From: Oerskovia flava
GTDB taxonomy: Bacteria > Actinomycetota > Actinomycetes > Actinomycetales > Cellulomonadaceae
Reading direction: 5' to 3'
Assembly: GCF_026163685.1 (NCBI RefSeq)
Contig: NZ_JAOXSR010000003.1
Location: 1 to 64,000 of the forward strand
DNA length: 64,000 nt
Shown: positions 8,914 to 17,045 of the stretch, piece by piece
Layout: each line of letters starts with the position of its first letter
Position numbering within the stretch: position 1 is the first letter of the stretch
Notes under the pieces: model-generated
Told to the model about the DNA's origin: nothing
The model's database searches: none
What the model saw: the letters and a program-made list of their open reading frames with translations, nothing else
Program-made: the position numbers and the translations under genes

Positions 8914-9297
8914 TCAGAACGGCACGCCGCAGCGCAGCACGACGTTGGCGAACGGTGTCGCCTCGCCGGTGCGGACCACGAGCGCCGCGGCGTCGAGCAC
9001 TTTTTTCAGCGTCTCGTGCGGCACGAGCTCCGGGGCGAGGCCACGCTCGCCGAGCCAGGTGCTCACCACCGTGCCGGTGCTCTCCGTGGCGGCCAGGCTG
9101 CCCTCGACGACGATCTCGCCGAGAACCGCGTCGAGGACCTGGGTGAACCCGGGAACGCCGTGCACGAGCGCCAGGTCGACGACCGTCGCCGACCGCGGCA
9201 GCGGCAGCCCGCAGTCGGCGACGACGACGAGGTGCCCGTGGCCGAGGCGGGCCAGCCCTTCGGCGAGGGCGGGGTTGAGGACACCGGTGCGCCTCAC
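8914..9297 (-). CDS. rbsD: D-ribose pyranase
   Basis: 127 residues, normal RbsD length. It interconverts the pyranose and furanose forms of ribose so that RbsK can use the sugar. The N-terminal MRRTGVLNPALAEGLARLGHG contains the catalytic-loop His, followed by VVADCGLPLP. The GTG start overlaps the rbsK stop (GTGA). It is the last gene of the ribose operon. A run of six A in the coding strand (LKK codons) stands out in this GC-rich DNA but the frame is intact. Confidence 0.93.
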   Translation of the reverse strand: MRRTGVLNPALAEGLARLGHGHLVVVADCGLPLPRSATVVDLALVHGVPGFTQVLDAVLGEIVVEGSLAATESTGTVVSTWLGERGLAPELVPHETLKKVLDAAALVVRTGEATPFANVVLRCGVPF

Positions 9298-10256
9298 GCG
9301 GTGACCTCGGGCAGCTCGTCCGCGCGACCCGGGTAGGACGACTGCGCCCCGACCGACCGCACCGCGAACGCGCCCACGCGCGCCGCGAACCGTGCCGCCG
9401 TCACGAGGTCGTCACCGGCGGCGAGTCCGTGCGCGAGCGCGCCGACGAACGCGTCGCCGGCCCCGGTCGTGTCCACGGCGTCCACGCGCGGGGACGGCAC
9501 CGGGACCAGGAGGTCCCGCGCGCCGACGAGCGCCCCCCGCGGTCCGAGCGTCATGACGACCGACCGCACCCCGCGGGCGAGGAGCGCGGTGACGACCGCC
9601 TCGTCCGTGCCGGCACCGTCCGGCGCACCGTCCGACGCGCCGAGCGCCCGCGCGACGAGCGCGGCCTCGTGCTCGTTGACCACGAGCGGGTCCGCGGCGA
9701 GCAGCACGTCGGGGTCGACGTCGATGACGGGGGCGAGGTTCACGACGAGCCGGCCGCGGGTCGCGCGCGCCGCCTGCTCGATCCCGCTGCGCGGGATCTC
9801 GCCCTGCAGCACCACGACCGCCGCGTGGGCGACGACGTCGTGGTGCGCCCGGACGGCGTCGGCGTCCACCGTGGCGTTGACGCCGGGGATGACGACGATC
9901 GAGTTCTCGCCGTCGGCCGCGACGGTCACGAGCGCGATGCCCGTCGTCCCGCTGCGCACGGCGAGCGCCGACAGGTCCACCCCCGCCTCCCGCAGGCCCG
10001 CCAGGGCGGGCTCGGCGAACGCGTCGTCGCCGACGGCCCCGACCAGCGCGGTCGGCGAGCCGAGCCGCGCCGCGGCGACGGCCTGGTTGGCGCCCTTGCC
10101 GCCGGGCAGGACGTCCATGCTCTCGCCGAGGACCGTCTCGCCCGGCGCGGGGTGCGCGGCGACACGGGCGAGGAGGTCGGCGTTCGTCGACCCGACGACG
10201 ACCACGCGGGCGGGCGGGCCGTCGTGCGGCGGGGAGGAGGGGGTGGGAGTGGTCAC
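9294..10256 (-). CDS. rbsK: ribokinase
   Basis: 320-residue PfkB-family kinase making ribose-5-phosphate from ribose and ATP. The N-terminal signature VLPGGKGANQAVAAARLG and the C-terminal DTTGAGDAFVGAL, with the catalytic Asp and anion-hole glycines, are both intact. The GTG start overlaps the rbsB stop by GTGA, and the C terminus overlaps rbsD in the same way. The first 18 residues form a Pro/Ser-rich leader before the beta strand VVVVGSTNAD. Confidence 0.94.
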   Translation of the reverse strand: MTTPTPSSPPHDGPPARVVVVGSTNADLLARVAAHPAPGETVLGESMDVLPGGKGANQAVAAARLGSPTALVGAVGDDAFAEPALAGLREAGVDLSALAVRSGTTGIALVTVAADGENSIVVIPGVNATVDADAVRAHHDVVAHAAVVVLQGEIPRSGIEQAARATRGRLVVNLAPVIDVDPDVLLAADPLVVNEHEAALVARALGASDGAPDGAGTDEAVVTALLARGVRSVVMTLGPRGALVGARDLLVPVPSPRVDAVDTTGAGDAFVGALAHGLAAGDDLVTAARFAARVGAFAVRSVGAQSSYPGRADELPEVTA

Positions 10257-11215
10257 TGCAGGAAGTCTCCGACGTTCTCGGTGGTCACGGTCTGCACGGG
10301 CACGGGGATCTCGGAGTCGACGGCTTCGCCGGCCAGGACCTGGGCCATGACCTCGACGGCCTGGCGACCGAGCTCGGTGGGCTGCTGGGCGATGGTCGCC
10401 ACGAGCGTCCCGGACTCCACCGCGGCGAGGCCGTCGTCGGTGCCGTCGAACCCGACGACCATGACGTCGTCGCCGGCGCGGTCGCCGAGGGCCTGGATGG
10501 CGCCGAGCGCCATCTCGTCGTTCTCGGCGAAGATCCCGACGGTGTCCGCGTGGGACTGCAGGAGGTTCGTCGCGACGTCGAGCGCCTGCGCACGGTCGAA
10601 GTTCGCGGTCTGGGTCGCGACGACCTCGATGTCCGGGAACTCCGCGATGCCCTCGGCGAAGCCCTGGCCGCGGTCGCGGCTCGCGGAGGTCCCGGCGACG
10701 CCCTGCAGGACGATGACCGTGCCCTCCTCGCCGATCGCCGCGGCGAGCGCCTCGGCGGCCTGGCGTCCGCCGGCGACGTTGTCGCTCGAGACGAGGGACG
10801 TGATCTCGGCGCCGTTGACGGCGCGGTCCACGCCGACGACGGGCAGGTCGGCGCCGAGGGCGGGCTGCACGGCGGCACCCGCGGCGTCGGAGTCGACGGG
10901 GTTGACGATGACGCCGTCCGCGCCGCCGGTGACGGCGTTGGCGATCTGGTTCGCCTGGGTGGTGCTGTCGTTCTGCGCGTCGACGACCTCGAGGTCGATG
11001 CCGAGCTCGTCGGCGGCCTCCTGCGCGCCGTCGCGGACGTCGACGAAGAACGGGTTGTTCAGCGTCGACAGCGCGATGGTCACGCTCTGCCCGGCGGCTG
11101 CGTCGTCGCCGCCCTCGGCGGCGCCGCCGTCGCGGCCGCACGCGGCGGTGGTGGCGACCAGCACGGCGCTGATCGTGATGGCGGTGGTGAGCCGTCCTCG
11201 CTGGGAGAACTTCAT
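10253..11215 (-). CDS. rbsB: ribose ABC transporter substrate-binding lipoprotein
   Basis: 320-residue periplasmic-binding-fold protein of the RbsB type. A lipoprotein signal peptide ends at Cys26 (ATTAACG). The mature part begins after a Gly/Asp-rich linker with VTIALSTLNNPFFVDVRDGA, the usual RbsB opening, and includes VVGVDRAVNG and VGFDGTDDG hinge strands. The ATG has a strong GAAGGAG site. A 92-base gap separates it from rbsC, the only sizeable gap in the operon and possibly a point of separate control for the abundant binding protein. Confidence 0.94.
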   Translation of the reverse strand: MKFSQRGRLTTAITISAVLVATTAACGRDGGAAEGGDDAAAGQSVTIALSTLNNPFFVDVRDGAQEAADELGIDLEVVDAQNDSTTQANQIANAVTGGADGVIVNPVDSDAAGAAVQPALGADLPVVGVDRAVNGAEITSLVSSDNVAGGRQAAEALAAAIGEEGTVIVLQGVAGTSASRDRGQGFAEGIAEFPDIEVVATQTANFDRAQALDVATNLLQSHADTVGIFAENDEMALGAIQALGDRAGDDVMVVGFDGTDDGLAAVESGTLVATIAQQPTELGRQAVEVMAQVLAGEAVDSEIPVPVQTVTTENVGDFLQ

Positions 11216-11307
11216 CGTTCGCTCCTTCGTCGTGGGCCGGGTGGCCCGTGATGCCTGGGGGTCAGGCGGGTGGGGGTCGGGGGTGAGGGGGGTGGTCGTG
11301 CGGGTGG

Positions 11308-12297
11308 CTAGTGGCGGGTGTTCTTGCGGCGCAGGACGTCGATGCCGACGGCGATCGCGATGACGAGCCCGATGACGACCTGCTGCCAGAACGACGAGAC
11401 GTTGAGGAGGTTGAGCCCGTTGCGGATGACGGCGAGGATGAGCGCGCCGACGAGCGTCCCGGACACGCGCCCCACACCACCGGCGAGCGACGCGCCACCG
11501 ATGACGACGGCGGCGATCGCGTCGAGCTCGTAGCCCGCCGCGGCCTGGGGCTGGGCGGAGTTGAGCCGCCCGGCGAGCAGCATGCCCGCGAGCGCGGCGT
11601 AGAGGCCGGCGAGCGCGAAGACGGTCACGAGGACGCGCTTGACCGGGATGCCGGAGAGGCGTGCCGCCTCGGCGTTGCCCCCGACCGCGTACATGGAGCG
11701 GCCGACGACGGTGCGGTTGAGGATGAACGCGGCGACGAGCCCGGCGGCGGCGAGCACGAGGATCGGCACGGGGATCCCGGCGACCGTGCCGCCCAGGAAC
11801 GACACCTCGGGCGACGTGGCGATCGGGCGCCCGTCGGACACGACGAGCGTGAGGCCGCGGGCGACGCTGAGCATCGCGAGGGTCGCGATGAAGGACGGCA
11901 GCCGGCCGAACGCGATGGCGATGCCGCTGATCGAACCGAGCGCCGCACCGGTCGCGAGCCCGGCCACGAGGGACGTCCAGCCGGGCATCCCGGCGGACGA
12001 GTACACCCAGGCGGACGCCATCGCGCTGAACGCCGCGACGGACCCGACCGACAGGTCGATCCCGCCGGCGACGATCACGAACGTCATGCCGAACGCGAGG
12101 ACCGCGATCGTGGACGCCTGGATGCCGATGTTGAGCAGGTTCGGCCCGGTGAGGAAGTTCGGGGTCGCGATGAACAGCGCCAGGCACAGCAGGACGAGTC
12201 CCACGAGGGCGCCGTTGTTCGCGAGGAACGCGCCGGCCGTGGTCCGCAGCCGCGACGACGAGGTCGGGGACGTGGTCGAGGTGGTCGGTGTGGTCAT
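11308..12297 (-). CDS. rbsC: ribose ABC transporter permease
   Basis: 329 residues with about eight or more hydrophobic segments, the BPD_transp_2 family. GIDLSVGSVAAFSAM and the cytoplasmic ATPase-contact loop NAEAARLSGIPVKR are typical of RbsC/AraH permeases. The ATG overlaps the rbsA stop by ATGA. It pairs as a homodimer with the RbsA ATPase. Because rbsA upstream contains a stop codon, translational coupling to rbsC depends on restart within rbsA. Confidence 0.93.
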   Translation of the reverse strand: MTTPTTSTTSPTSSSRLRTTAGAFLANNGALVGLVLLCLALFIATPNFLTGPNLLNIGIQASTIAVLAFGMTFVIVAGGIDLSVGSVAAFSAMASAWVYSSAGMPGWTSLVAGLATGAALGSISGIAIAFGRLPSFIATLAMLSVARGLTLVVSDGRPIATSPEVSFLGGTVAGIPVPILVLAAAGLVAAFILNRTVVGRSMYAVGGNAEAARLSGIPVKRVLVTVFALAGLYAALAGMLLAGRLNSAQPQAAAGYELDAIAAVVIGGASLAGGVGRVSGTLVGALILAVIRNGLNLLNVSSFWQQVVIGLVIAIAVGIDVLRRKNTRH

Positions 12298-13838
12298 GGG
12301 CTCGTTCCTTCGGTGTGATCCTCGGCGTCGCGGTCGACGTCCCGGACAGCCAGGGCCATCACGCGGTCCTGGGTGGCGTCCTCGGCCGAGAGCTCGCCGG
12401 CGAGGTGCCCGCCGCTCATGACGAGGACGCGATCGCTCATCCCGAGGACCTCGGGGAGGTCGCTCGAGACCATGACGACCGCGCCGCCGTCGGCCGTGAT
12501 CGCGTTGATGAACTCGTAGATCTCGACGCGCGCGCCGACGTCGACGCCGCGCGTGGGTTCGTCGAGGAGCAGGACCTGCGACCCGGCGAGCACCCAGCGG
12601 GCGAAGACGATCTTCTGCTGGTTGCCGCCGGACAGGTCGCGCGCGGTCTGGTCGATGTCCCGCATGCGGATGCGCAGCCGGTCGGCGACGTCCTGCGCGC
12701 GGCGGCGCTGGCCCGAGCGGTCGACAAGTCCCGAGCGGGCGGTCGAGCGCAGGGTCGCGTAGCCGATGTTCTCGTTGACCGACGCCCCGAGCACGAGGCC
12801 CTGGGTCTTGCGGTCCTCGGGCACGTGCCCGAGGCCGGCGGCGATGGCCCGGCCCACGTCCTTCGCGGGAAGCGTGCCACCGCGGACCGTGACCGTGCCG
12901 GAGTCGTACGGGTCGGCGCCCGCGACGGCCCGCAGCAGCTCGGTGCGCCCGGCCCCGACGAGACCGGCGATGCCGACGACCTCACCGGCCCGCACCTGGA
13001 AGCTGATGTCGTCGACGACCCCGTGACGGGTCAGGTGCTGCACGTCGAGCAGGACGTCGGCCGGGCCCGCGTACTCGCGGCGGCGCGGGTGGTGGTCGGC
13101 GATGTCGCGACCCACCATGAGCCGCACGAGCTCGTCCTCGTCGGTCGACGCGGGGACCTCGGCGACGAGCGACCCGTCGCGCAGCACGCTCACGTCGTCG
13201 CCGATCCGGGTGATCTCCTCCAGGTGGTGGCTGATGAAGACCATGCCCACGCCGTCGGCCCGCAGGTCCTGGACCACCGCGAACAGGGCGTCGATCTCAC
13301 CGTGGGTGAGCGCCGCCGTCGGCTCGTCGAGGATGAGCATCCGGGCGTCCAGGCTCAGCGCCTTCGCGATCTCCACGAGCTGCTGACGGGCCACGCCCAG
13401 CTCGCCGACCGGCTGGTCCACGTCCACGTCGAGGCCGATGCGGTCGAGCGCACGGCGCGCCGTGGCACGCATCGTGCGCTTGTCGAGCAGGCCGCCGCGC
13501 GAGGGGAGCCGGCCCATGAGCACGTTCTCCGCGACCGACATCGTCGGCACGAGGTTGAGCTCCTAGTGGATCGTCGCGATCCCGTGGGACTCGGCGGCGC
13601 GCACGCCGTCGAGCACGACAGGCTCCCCGTCGACGAGGATGCGACCCGCGTCGGGCTGGTAGATGCCCGACATCATCTTGATGAGCGTGGACTTCCCGGC
13701 ACCGTTCTCGCCCAGGAGGACCTGGACGTGCCCGGGCCGCACGTGCACGGTGACGTCGTCGATGACCCGGACGGGGCCGAACGACTTCGAGACGTTCTCG
13801 AGGGTGAGCAGCGGCGCGCTGCTCGGGCTGGCGGTCAT
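12294..13838 (-). pseudogene. rbsA: ribose ABC transporter ATPase, interrupted by an in-frame amber codon
   Basis: The reading frame spans 514 codons, normal for the double-ATPase RbsA (about 500). Codon 92 is TAG (13563-13565), where relatives have the Q-loop glutamine of GIATIHQELNLVP; the frame is otherwise intact. The upstream piece (13563-13838) holds Walker A GENGAGKST at 43-51. The downstream piece (12294-13550, 418 residues) holds the first signature and Walker B (ILDEPTAALTHG) and the whole second ATPase with LSGGNQQK. A single C-to-T change from CAG explains the stop. AGGAG lies right after it, 9 bases before a GTG at codon 97, so restart is possible. It may be a true null, a split protein, a suppressed codon or a sequencing error. 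Confidence 0.85.
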
Positions 13839-14851
13839 GCGGTCCTCCGCAGGTCGGGGGCGCCGGTCGAGCCGCGCACGACGAGCGTCGTGGGCAGCAC
13901 GGCCGAGGTGACGGGCTCACCGGCCAGCACGTCGCGGATCATCTCCACCGCGAGCGCCCCCATCCGGGCCGGGTCGTGCGCGATCACGGTGAGCGCGGGG
14001 CTCACCAGGCGGAACGTGTCGATGTCGTCGTAGCCGACGAGCGAGAGCTCCGAGCCGATCTGCACCCCGCGGTCCCGGCAGACCTGCAGGACGCCGAACG
14101 TCATGAGGCTGTCGGCCGCGAGGATCGCCGTCGGCGGCTCGTCCAGGCCGAGGAGGAGCTCCGCGCCCTCGACACCGCTGGCCACCTGGAAGTCGCCCTG
14201 GTGGACGAGGCGCGGGTCGGTGTCGAAGCCGTGCTCGGCGACGGCGTCGCGGTAGGCGAGCAGGCGCTCGCGGCCGGTCGACGTCTCCTGCGGGCCGGCG
14301 ACGTACCCGATGCGGCGATGGCCGAGCTCGGCGAGGTGACGGGCGGCGTCGGCGATCCCGGTCCGGTTGTCCGAGGTGACGCTCGGGACGTCGACGCCGT
14401 CGATCGTGCGGTCGACGAACACGACCGGCATCCCCAGGGTGAGGATCTCGCGCAGGCTGCCGCTGCCGTCGCCCTGCGGCGCGACGATCATGCCGTCGAC
14501 GCGCTGGGAGACGAGCAGGTCGAGGCACAGGTCCTGCTGGTCCGTGCTCTCGTTCGCGTTGCACAGGAGCGTGGCCATGGTGGCGGCGAGCGCGCTCTGC
14601 TCGACCGTGTGCGCGATCTCCGCGAAGAACGGGTTGCGCACGTCCGAGACGAGCACCCCGATCGTGTTGGTCCGGGTCTTGCGCAGCGAACGGGCCTGCG
14701 CGTTGAGGCGGAAGCCGAGCTCGCGGGCGGCGTCGTCGACGCGGCGGCGCGAGTCGGGCGAGGTGGCGGGGTGGCCGGACAGGACGCGGGACGCGGTCGC
14801 GACGGACACCCCGGCTCGCGCCGCGACGTCGCGGATGGTCACCGACTGCAT
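13835..14851 (-). CDS. rbsR: LacI-family repressor of the ribose operon
   Basis: 338 residues. The N-terminal LacI helix-turn-helix VTIRDVAARAGVSVATASRVLSG is followed by the hinge helix and a periplasmic-binding-type effector domain (IGVLVSDVRNPFFAEI, VGYDDIDTFRLVSPALT). The ATG has GAGGAGG upstream. It is the first gene of the operon and its stop overlaps the rbsA start (ATGA), so it is autoregulated if the 28-base palindrome upstream is its site. The ligand is inferred to be ribose from the operon. Confidence 0.92.
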   Translation of the reverse strand: MQSVTIRDVAARAGVSVATASRVLSGHPATSPDSRRRVDDAARELGFRLNAQARSLRKTRTNTIGVLVSDVRNPFFAEIAHTVEQSALAATMATLLCNANESTDQQDLCLDLLVSQRVDGMIVAPQGDGSGSLREILTLGMPVVFVDRTIDGVDVPSVTSDNRTGIADAARHLAELGHRRIGYVAGPQETSTGRERLLAYRDAVAEHGFDTDPRLVHQGDFQVASGVEGAELLLGLDEPPTAILAADSLMTFGVLQVCRDRGVQIGSELSLVGYDDIDTFRLVSPALTVIAHDPARMGALAVEMIRDVLAGEPVTSAVLPTTLVVRGSTGAPDLRRTA

Positions 14852-14900
14852 CGCAGCCTCCTCGCTGGAACGGAACGTCAGTGGTCTGGTCGGTCCTGCA

Positions 14901-14928
14901 TGTAACCGATTCCATGGAACCGATTACA
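14901..14928. promoter_or_regulatory. LacI-type operator of the rbs operon
   Basis: A 28-base inverted repeat centred on CCATGG in which 12 of 14 pairs match. Each half contains an AACCGATT-like box with a central CG step, the hallmark of LacI-family sites, so two overlapping sites are possible. It lies 50-77 bases before the rbsR start codon. Confidence 0.7.
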
Positions 14929-14939
14929 CGGAGAGTACG

Positions 14940-14985
14940 CCGCAGGGCACCGGACGTGCAAGCGTGCACGTCAGGTGCCCTGCGG
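14940..14985. terminator. terminator of the SRPBCC/ArsR operon
   Basis: A 21-base stem with one mismatch around an AGCG loop (left arm 14940-14960, right arm 14965-14985). It lies 39 bases beyond the ArsR-type gene stop and only 12 bases from the rbs operator, so it insulates the two units. Confidence 0.7.
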
Positions 14986-15023
14986 GGTGGGGAGGCGGGG
15001 TGGTTCGGCGGGTGGGCAGCCGG

Positions 15024-15341
15024 TTACGGCGCCTCGGCGATGCGACGGATCGCGGCGAGACGGCGGTCCCACTCGGTGCCGATGGCCTCGAGCGCCCGGG
15101 CCGTCTCCGTCAGCCGTGAGCCGACGGCGCGGTGCCGCACCTCGCGACCCGCCCGGTACGACTCGACGAGGCCGCACTCGGCCAGGACCGCCAGGTGCTT
15201 GGTGATCGCCTGCCGGGTCACCGGCAGGCGATCGGCCAGCGCGGAGGCGGACAGCTCCGCGCTGCCGAGCTCCTGGAGGATCGCCCACCGCGTGTCGTCG
15301 GCCAGCGCGGCGAACACGGGCGTGAGGGTCGTCGTGCTCAC
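15024..15341 (-). CDS. ArsR-family winged-helix regulator
   Basis: 105 residues forming one winged-helix domain: FAALADDTRWAILQEL opens it, LPVTRQAITKHLAVLAECGL is the recognition helix and wing start, and VRHRAV lies in the wing. No metal-binding ELCVCDL motif is present, so it is not a metal sensor of the classical kind. It is the metal-independent type that usually accompanies an AHSA1/SRPBCC gene, as here. The GTG start overlaps the stop of the upstream SRPBCC gene by GTGA. Confidence 0.88.
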   Translation of the reverse strand: MSTTTLTPVFAALADDTRWAILQELGSAELSASALADRLPVTRQAITKHLAVLAECGLVESYRAGREVRHRAVGSRLTETARALEAIGTEWDRRLAAIRRIAEAP

Positions 15342-15808
15342 GACGCGGGCTGCGCGTCGAGGAAGGCCGCGAGCTCGTCGAGCTCGCTGGTCCAGCCGCC
15401 GCGGTTGCTCTCCATCGACGCGACCGGGTCACCGAGGTGCTCGAACCCGGACTCGACCACGCGCAGCACCGTGGCCGCGCCGTCGGCCTCGAGGGTGAAG
15501 CGCACCAGGGTCGAGCCGTCGGGCCGCAGCGGCTCGCCGGCGACGTCGCTCCACGTGAAGGCGAAGGTGGTGGGCTCGTCGTACTCCTCGATGCGGATCG
15601 CGAAGTCGCCGTGCCCGTCGAAGCCGACGGACCCCTCGCCGCCGACACGCAGGTCGGGCAAGGAGGCGCGCTGGCCGAACCACTGCGCGACGAGGTCGTC
15701 GCGGGTCAGCGCCGCCCACACCTTCTCGCGCGGGGCCCGGATGAGCACCGAGCGCGTCACCTGGAACGCCTCGGAGTCGATGACTGCCTGCTGGTCGGTG
15801 GTCGTCAT
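15338..15808 (-). CDS. SRPBCC (AHSA1-type) domain protein
   Basis: 156 residues with the START-like fold of Aha1 C-terminal homologues: VTRSVLIRAPREKVWAALT opens the domain, then VAQWFG, the central TFAFTWSD strand and the closing helix GGWTSELDELAAFL. The ligand is unknown. The ATG at 15808 has GAGAGGA at the right distance; upstream in-frame starts would run through the palindromic operator. It is the first gene of a two-gene operon with the ArsR-type regulator. Confidence 0.85.
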   Translation of the reverse strand: MTTTDQQAVIDSEAFQVTRSVLIRAPREKVWAALTRDDLVAQWFGQRASLPDLRVGGEGSVGFDGHGDFAIRIEEYDEPTTFAFTWSDVAGEPLRPDGSTLVRFTLEADGAATVLRVVESGFEHLGDPVASMESNRGGWTSELDELAAFLDAQPAS

Positions 15809-15832
15809 GATCGTCCTCTCGGGAGGCGTTGT

Positions 15833-15852
15833 GTGCAACTCCAGAGTTGCAC
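15833..15852. promoter_or_regulatory. palindromic operator before the SRPBCC/ArsR operon
   Basis: GTGCAACTCCAGAGTTGCAC is a perfect 20-base inverted repeat with a 2-base centre, 25 bases upstream of the SRPBCC start codon. A weaker TGCAA-N8-TTGCA copy follows at 15868-15885. Autorepression by the ArsR-type protein of the operon is the simplest reading. Confidence 0.65.
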
Positions 15853-16024
15853 ATGCTTACCCGTACATGCAACCCCTTGATTGCACGTGGGTCGCGGGCC
15901 TCGCCGCTGCTGCACCGGGTGTCACAAAGTTGCGCCGCGCCGCTCTCCACCAGGGAGCGGACCCGCCACCGGGCCGCAGGTGGCCGCCGACGCACGCGGC
16001 CCTGGGAAACGAGGGAGAGCTCAC

Positions 16025-16186
16025 ATGGCAGCACCGATGCCGCCGACGTCGCCGCTCGAGCGGGAGCTGCGCCGGATGGAGATCCTCGCGCGTCGCGAGC
16101 AGCTGCGCGTCGTCGGCCGGATCCTGCCGCGGCTCACCGAACGGCGCCGGCTGAGCACGCCGGAGCGCGCGCGACCCGGCCACTGA
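16025..16186 (+). CDS. small hypothetical protein, basic
   Basis: 53 residues: MAAPMPPTSPLERELRRM then a charged helix rich in Arg, Leu and Glu. The ATG follows GAGGGAGAG at good spacing. No signal peptide or membrane segment. Not recognised. The helical, strongly basic character would suit a nucleic-acid or protein-binding peptide, but that is a guess. It converges on the uracil-DNA glycosylase gene. Confidence 0.5.
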   Translation: MAAPMPPTSPLERELRRMEILARREQLRVVGRILPRLTERRRLSTPERARPGH

Positions 16187-16206
16187 GGCGCGGTCGCCGC
16201 GACCGG

Positions 16207-16965
16207 TCAGGCGGCGAGCTCGCGAGCACGCAGCAGCACGGCGTCGAGCATCGCGGGCGTCAGGCGACCGGTGAAGGTGTTCTGCTGGCTCACGTGGAAG
16301 CACCCCACCAGCGTGAGCGTGCGAGCGTCCGGTGACCCACCGTCGTCGGGCACCCGCGTGAGCGTGACCTCCGCGCCGTGCGCGAACCGTGGCCGCGGGC
16401 GCGGGACGCTCCATCCCTGCTCGGCGAGCGTCGTGAGCAGCGCCTGCCACCCGAACCCGCCGAGCACGACGGCGACCCGCACCACCTCGCCGAGGAGCTC
16501 GATCTCCCGGCCCAGGTACGGGCCGCACGCGTGCCGCTCGGCGGGCGTGGGCTTGTTGTCGGGCGGTGCGCACCGCACCGGGGCCGTGACGCGGATGCCG
16601 GTGAGCCGGAGGCCGTCGTCGGCGGACACCGACGTCGGCTGGTTCGCGAACCCCGTGCGGTGCATCGCCGCGAACAGGAAGTCGCCGCTGCGGTCACCCG
16701 TGAACATCCGGCCCGTGCGGTTCGCGCCGTGCGCCGCCGGAGCGAGCCCGACGACGAGGACCCCCGCCCGCTCGTCACCGAAGCCCGGCACGGGGCGGGC
16801 CCAGTAGTCGTCGTCGCGGAACGACGCCCGCTTCACGCTCGCCACGTGCTCGCGCCAGGCCACCAGCCGCGGGCAGGCACGGCACTTAACGAGCGTGGCA
16901 TCGAGGTCCCGGAGCGTGGTAGCGGTGCCGGCGGTCAGGGGGTAGTGAGGGTCGGCGGGGTCCAC
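16207..16965 (-). CDS. uracil-DNA glycosylase, family 5 (UDGb)
   Basis: 252-residue base-excision repair enzyme. The active-site motif GLAPAAHGANRTGRMFTGD is close to the family 5 consensus, and GCFHVSQQNTFTGRLT matches the second motif. Four cysteines (KCRAC near the start, then RCAPPDN and HACGPYL) fit the 4Fe-4S site of UDGb. The GTG start is chosen because AGGATGAG precedes it; upstream sequence reads as low-complexity Arg/Pro. UDGb enzymes remove uracil and some deaminated purines, useful in a high-GC genome. Confidence 0.9.
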   Translation of the reverse strand: MDPADPHYPLTAGTATTLRDLDATLVKCRACPRLVAWREHVASVKRASFRDDDYWARPVPGFGDERAGVLVVGLAPAAHGANRTGRMFTGDRSGDFLFAAMHRTGFANQPTSVSADDGLRLTGIRVTAPVRCAPPDNKPTPAERHACGPYLGREIELLGEVVRVAVVLGGFGWQALLTTLAEQGWSVPRPRPRFAHGAEVTLTRVPDDGGSPDARTLTLVGCFHVSQQNTFTGRLTPAMLDAVLLRARELAA

Positions 16966-17045
16966 CTGCTCATCCTGCGCCCCTCCCGCGTGCGTCGCGC
17001 CCCCGGCGCGCGGTCTCGGGACGGGGAGGGCTCGGGACGGCGGGC

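Noticed and set aside
9001-9007. Run of six T (six A in the coding strand) in rbsD as a slippage site
   Set aside because: The frame is intact on both sides and the product is full length, so there is no sign of programmed or accidental frameshift.
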